Shown piece after piece: positions 14,935-15,836 of a DNA stretch of 15,836 nucleotides. The DNA lies in contig DAOUBX010000155.1 of NCBI GenBank assembly GCA_034432445.1, positions 1-15,836 of the forward strand, read 5' to 3'. Numbering within the stretch: the first letter of the stretch is position 1; every line of letters begins with the position of its first letter. Position numbers and translations under genes: made by a program. This DNA comes from JANWYQ01 sp034432445. GTDB taxonomy: Bacteria; Chloroflexota; Anaerolineae; JAAEKA01. The notes beneath the pieces were generated by a model, which was not told the DNA's origin, did no database searches, and saw only the letters and a list, made by a program, of their open reading frames with translations.

Positions 14935-15295
14935 CGCCTGCTCCAAGCAGTTTCTCCAGCGGCGTGGACTCCCCGACGACGAGATCTCCGGCAGCGGTGT
15001 AGCATAGCTGGCCGATGGGTTGGCCTGTGGAGGCTTCCAGCACCGGCGCCAGCCAAAGGCCGGTAGACGTGCGCTGTAACCGTCCGATGCACACGGCGTC
15101 GCCCACGTTCTTGAGCAAGAAGCGCAAGGCCCGGTTTTCGATCTCCTCAGCGCTCACCTCGACAGGGACCACACGAATGCCGTCCTTCTGCCAGGAGATG
15201 GCAATGCGCGTGCCCTCAGACAGGCCAAAGGAGCGAACAATCGCCAAGGGAATTGAGATGCCGGATTGGTCAATAGTTTGGTACAACGTTTCCAT
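14924..15295 (-). CDS. AbrB/SpoVT-like DNA-binding protein
   Basis: A 123-residue protein whose first 45 residues match the swapped-hairpin AbrB/MazE fold: YQTIDQSGISIPLAIVRSFG then LSEGTRIAIS and DGIRVVPV. The remaining part (about 50-123) is of unknown type and contains FLLKNVGDAVCIGRL and GLWLAPV. Such proteins bind their own promoter, and many act as antitoxins. The ATG has a GGG element seven bases upstream and a good promoter 50 nt before it. It overlaps the C39-like gene. This pairing recurs, as far as I recall, in Chloroflexota genomes; a search would settle that. Confidence 0.72.
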   Translation of the reverse strand: METLYQTIDQSGISIPLAIVRSFGLSEGTRIAISWQKDGIRVVPVEVSAEEIENRALRFLLKNVGDAVCIGRLQRTSTGLWLAPVLEASTGQPIGQLCYTAAGDLVVGESTPLEKLLGAGDGS

Positions 15296-15344
15296 CAGTC
15301 TGCCCTTTCAAGGATCCGTGCTCGTCTACAGACCTCTCCTGCAC

Positions 15345-15373
15345 ATTGTAGCGCCAAAGCAGCGATTTGCCAA
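15345..15373 (-). promoter_or_regulatory. sigma-70-type promoter of the AbrB/C39-like pair
   Basis: On the minus strand TTGGCA (15368-15373), a 17 nt spacer, and TACAAT (15345-15350), about 50 nt before the AbrB-like ATG. Each hexamer is one base from consensus and the spacing is ideal. It begins eight bases outside the right repeat copy, so the module carries its own promoter. An AbrB-like product often binds its own promoter. Confidence 0.65.
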
Positions 15374-15380
15374 GGCGTCG

Positions 15381-15422
15381 TCAAATTCCCGCCAGCTCAG
15401 CCAGCAGCCGGCCATTGACGCG
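15381..15422 (-). pseudogene. remnant of a glycosyltransferase 3' end
   Basis: Minus-strand codons read RVNGRLLAELAGI then stop, a diverged copy of the GT2 C-terminus 180 bp upstream. It is cut off by the palindrome and has no start codon. Confidence 0.4.
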
Positions 15423-15429
15423 CGCCCGG

Positions 15430-15478
15430 CTGCGCCAAAGTTGCCAACTTTTCCGAAAAGTTGGCAACTTTGGCGCAG
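15430..15478. repeat. 49 bp palindrome, right copy
   Basis: Two perfect 23 bp arms (15430-15452 and 15456-15478) with loop CCG. Each arm contains the smaller palindrome AAAGTTG-n-CAACTTT. Differs from the left copy by a single base. Confidence 0.9.
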
Positions 15479-15488
15479 GCTCGCAGCC

Positions 15489-15561
15489 TCAGCGCTCCAG
15501 CGCGATCACCGTCTCCCAGCACTAGCGGCCCACGAAGGGCACGGTGTCCAGCAGGGCGCGG
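15489..15561 (-). pseudogene. remnant of a methyltransferase-like 3' end
   Basis: Reads DRALLDTVPFVGR, then a stop in place of Tyr, then CWETVIALER and a second stop. The pattern matches the copy at 14374-14484. It begins inside the stop codon of the GT2 gene, with no start of its own. The internal stop shows it is not functional. Confidence 0.45.
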
Positions 15562-15836
15562 TCACATCCCCGGCAGTTCAGCCAACAACCGCCGGAAGGC
15601 CTGCGCCTGGCGCCGCACACTGTCCGAGAACGGGCTCCCGGCTGTGGCCACCAGCCAGCGGGGCGCGTAGGCCAGCGCCAGCAGCGCTTTGGCCAGCCGG
15701 CCGCGGCGCGCGCCGCCGAACTTGCGGTAGAACTGCACCTTGCTCCGGTAGAGCTGGACGTACATGGCCTCGGCGACCTGCTTGCTGCTGGCCTCGCCGA
15801 AGTGAGTGACGACCGCTTGCGGCACATACCACAGCT
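15562..15836 (-). CDS. family 2 glycosyltransferase, 3' end only
   Basis: The gene runs off the right edge; about 90 C-terminal residues are in view and no start codon is claimed. LWYVPQAVVTHFGEASSKQ followed by MYVQLYRSKVQFYRKFGG is the tail of GT2 rhamnosyltransferase-like enzymes, where the loop around the His closes the acceptor site. The last 35 residues form a basic helix region ending RRLLAELPGM. It is probably another polysaccharide transferase, linking this window to a larger locus on the right. Its 3' end is repeated in shortened form at 15381 and 14266. Confidence 0.75.
   Translation of the reverse strand, partial: LWYVPQAVVTHFGEASSKQVAEAMYVQLYRSKVQFYRKFGGARRGRLAKALLALAYAPRWLVATAGSPFSDSVRRQAQAFRRLLAELPGM

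Larger units (their letters stand above)
15381..15564. repeat. 184 bp direct repeat, right copy
   Basis: Partner of 14266-14449. The end at 15562-15564 is the stop codon of the GT2 gene, so the repeat starts exactly where that gene finishes. It holds the same order: methyltransferase-like tail, palindrome, glycosyltransferase tail. Confidence 0.8.

Noticed and set aside
14485..14946. C39-like gene as the dedicated leader peptidase of the RiPP cluster
   Set aside because: It is 14 kb away in a separate module with its own promoter and no transporter domain, so a link is possible but not supported.
1..15836. tRNA or rRNA genes
   Set aside because: No cloverleaf with a proper T-loop/anticodon and no rRNA-like sequence was noticed on either strand; a covariance search would confirm.

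Overview
This 15.8 kb, GC-rich window is tightly packed with genes. Every gene I can support lies on the minus strand, so transcription runs from the right edge to the left. The gene content is that of a bacterial surface-polysaccharide locus followed by a small peptide-modification cluster. A Chloroflexota-type genome (Anaerolineae/Caldilineae-like) is my best guess. The hints are the secreted propeller protein ending in YLPLALRH, the AbrB-like/C39-like gene pair, the style of intergenic palindromes and the GC-rich codon use. There is no rRNA or marker gene to prove it.

Right end (14266-15836): the 3' end of a family 2 glycosyltransferase, then a two-gene module encoding an AbrB-like DNA-binding protein and a C39-like papain-fold peptidase. 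This module has its own promoter. It is bracketed by two 184 bp direct repeats that align without gaps. Each repeat holds a 49 bp near-perfect palindrome between the broken 3' ends of a methyltransferase-like gene and a glycosyltransferase gene.

Middle (3841-14130): the polysaccharide block. In order of transcription it holds a GT4 glycosyltransferase, a DUF3473-type polysaccharide deacetylase, a formyltransferase, a small metal-dependent-hydrolase-like membrane protein, a GT39-like membrane glycosyltransferase, a secreted 14-repeat beta-propeller, a second GT4-like glycosyltransferase, and a polyprenyl-phosphate sugar phosphotransferase that would start repeat-unit synthesis. Short gaps and overlaps suggest translational coupling for several pairs. 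The sugar phosphotransferase lies about 400 nt downstream of a consensus extended -10 promoter, so it may carry a long, hairpin-rich leader.

Left end (88-3763): a PRMT-like methyltransferase, a PqqD-like protein, a radical SAM/SPASM enzyme with a complete set of cluster cysteines, and a 63-residue peptide gene with a good ribosome-binding site. The peptide has a leader-like N-terminus, a GG step and a Gly/Pro-rich tail with one Cys. Together they look like a RiPP (ribosomally made, modified peptide) pathway, which I consider the most interesting system here. The 680 bp gap between the pqqD-like and radical SAM genes is filled with inverted-repeat elements and holds no gene.
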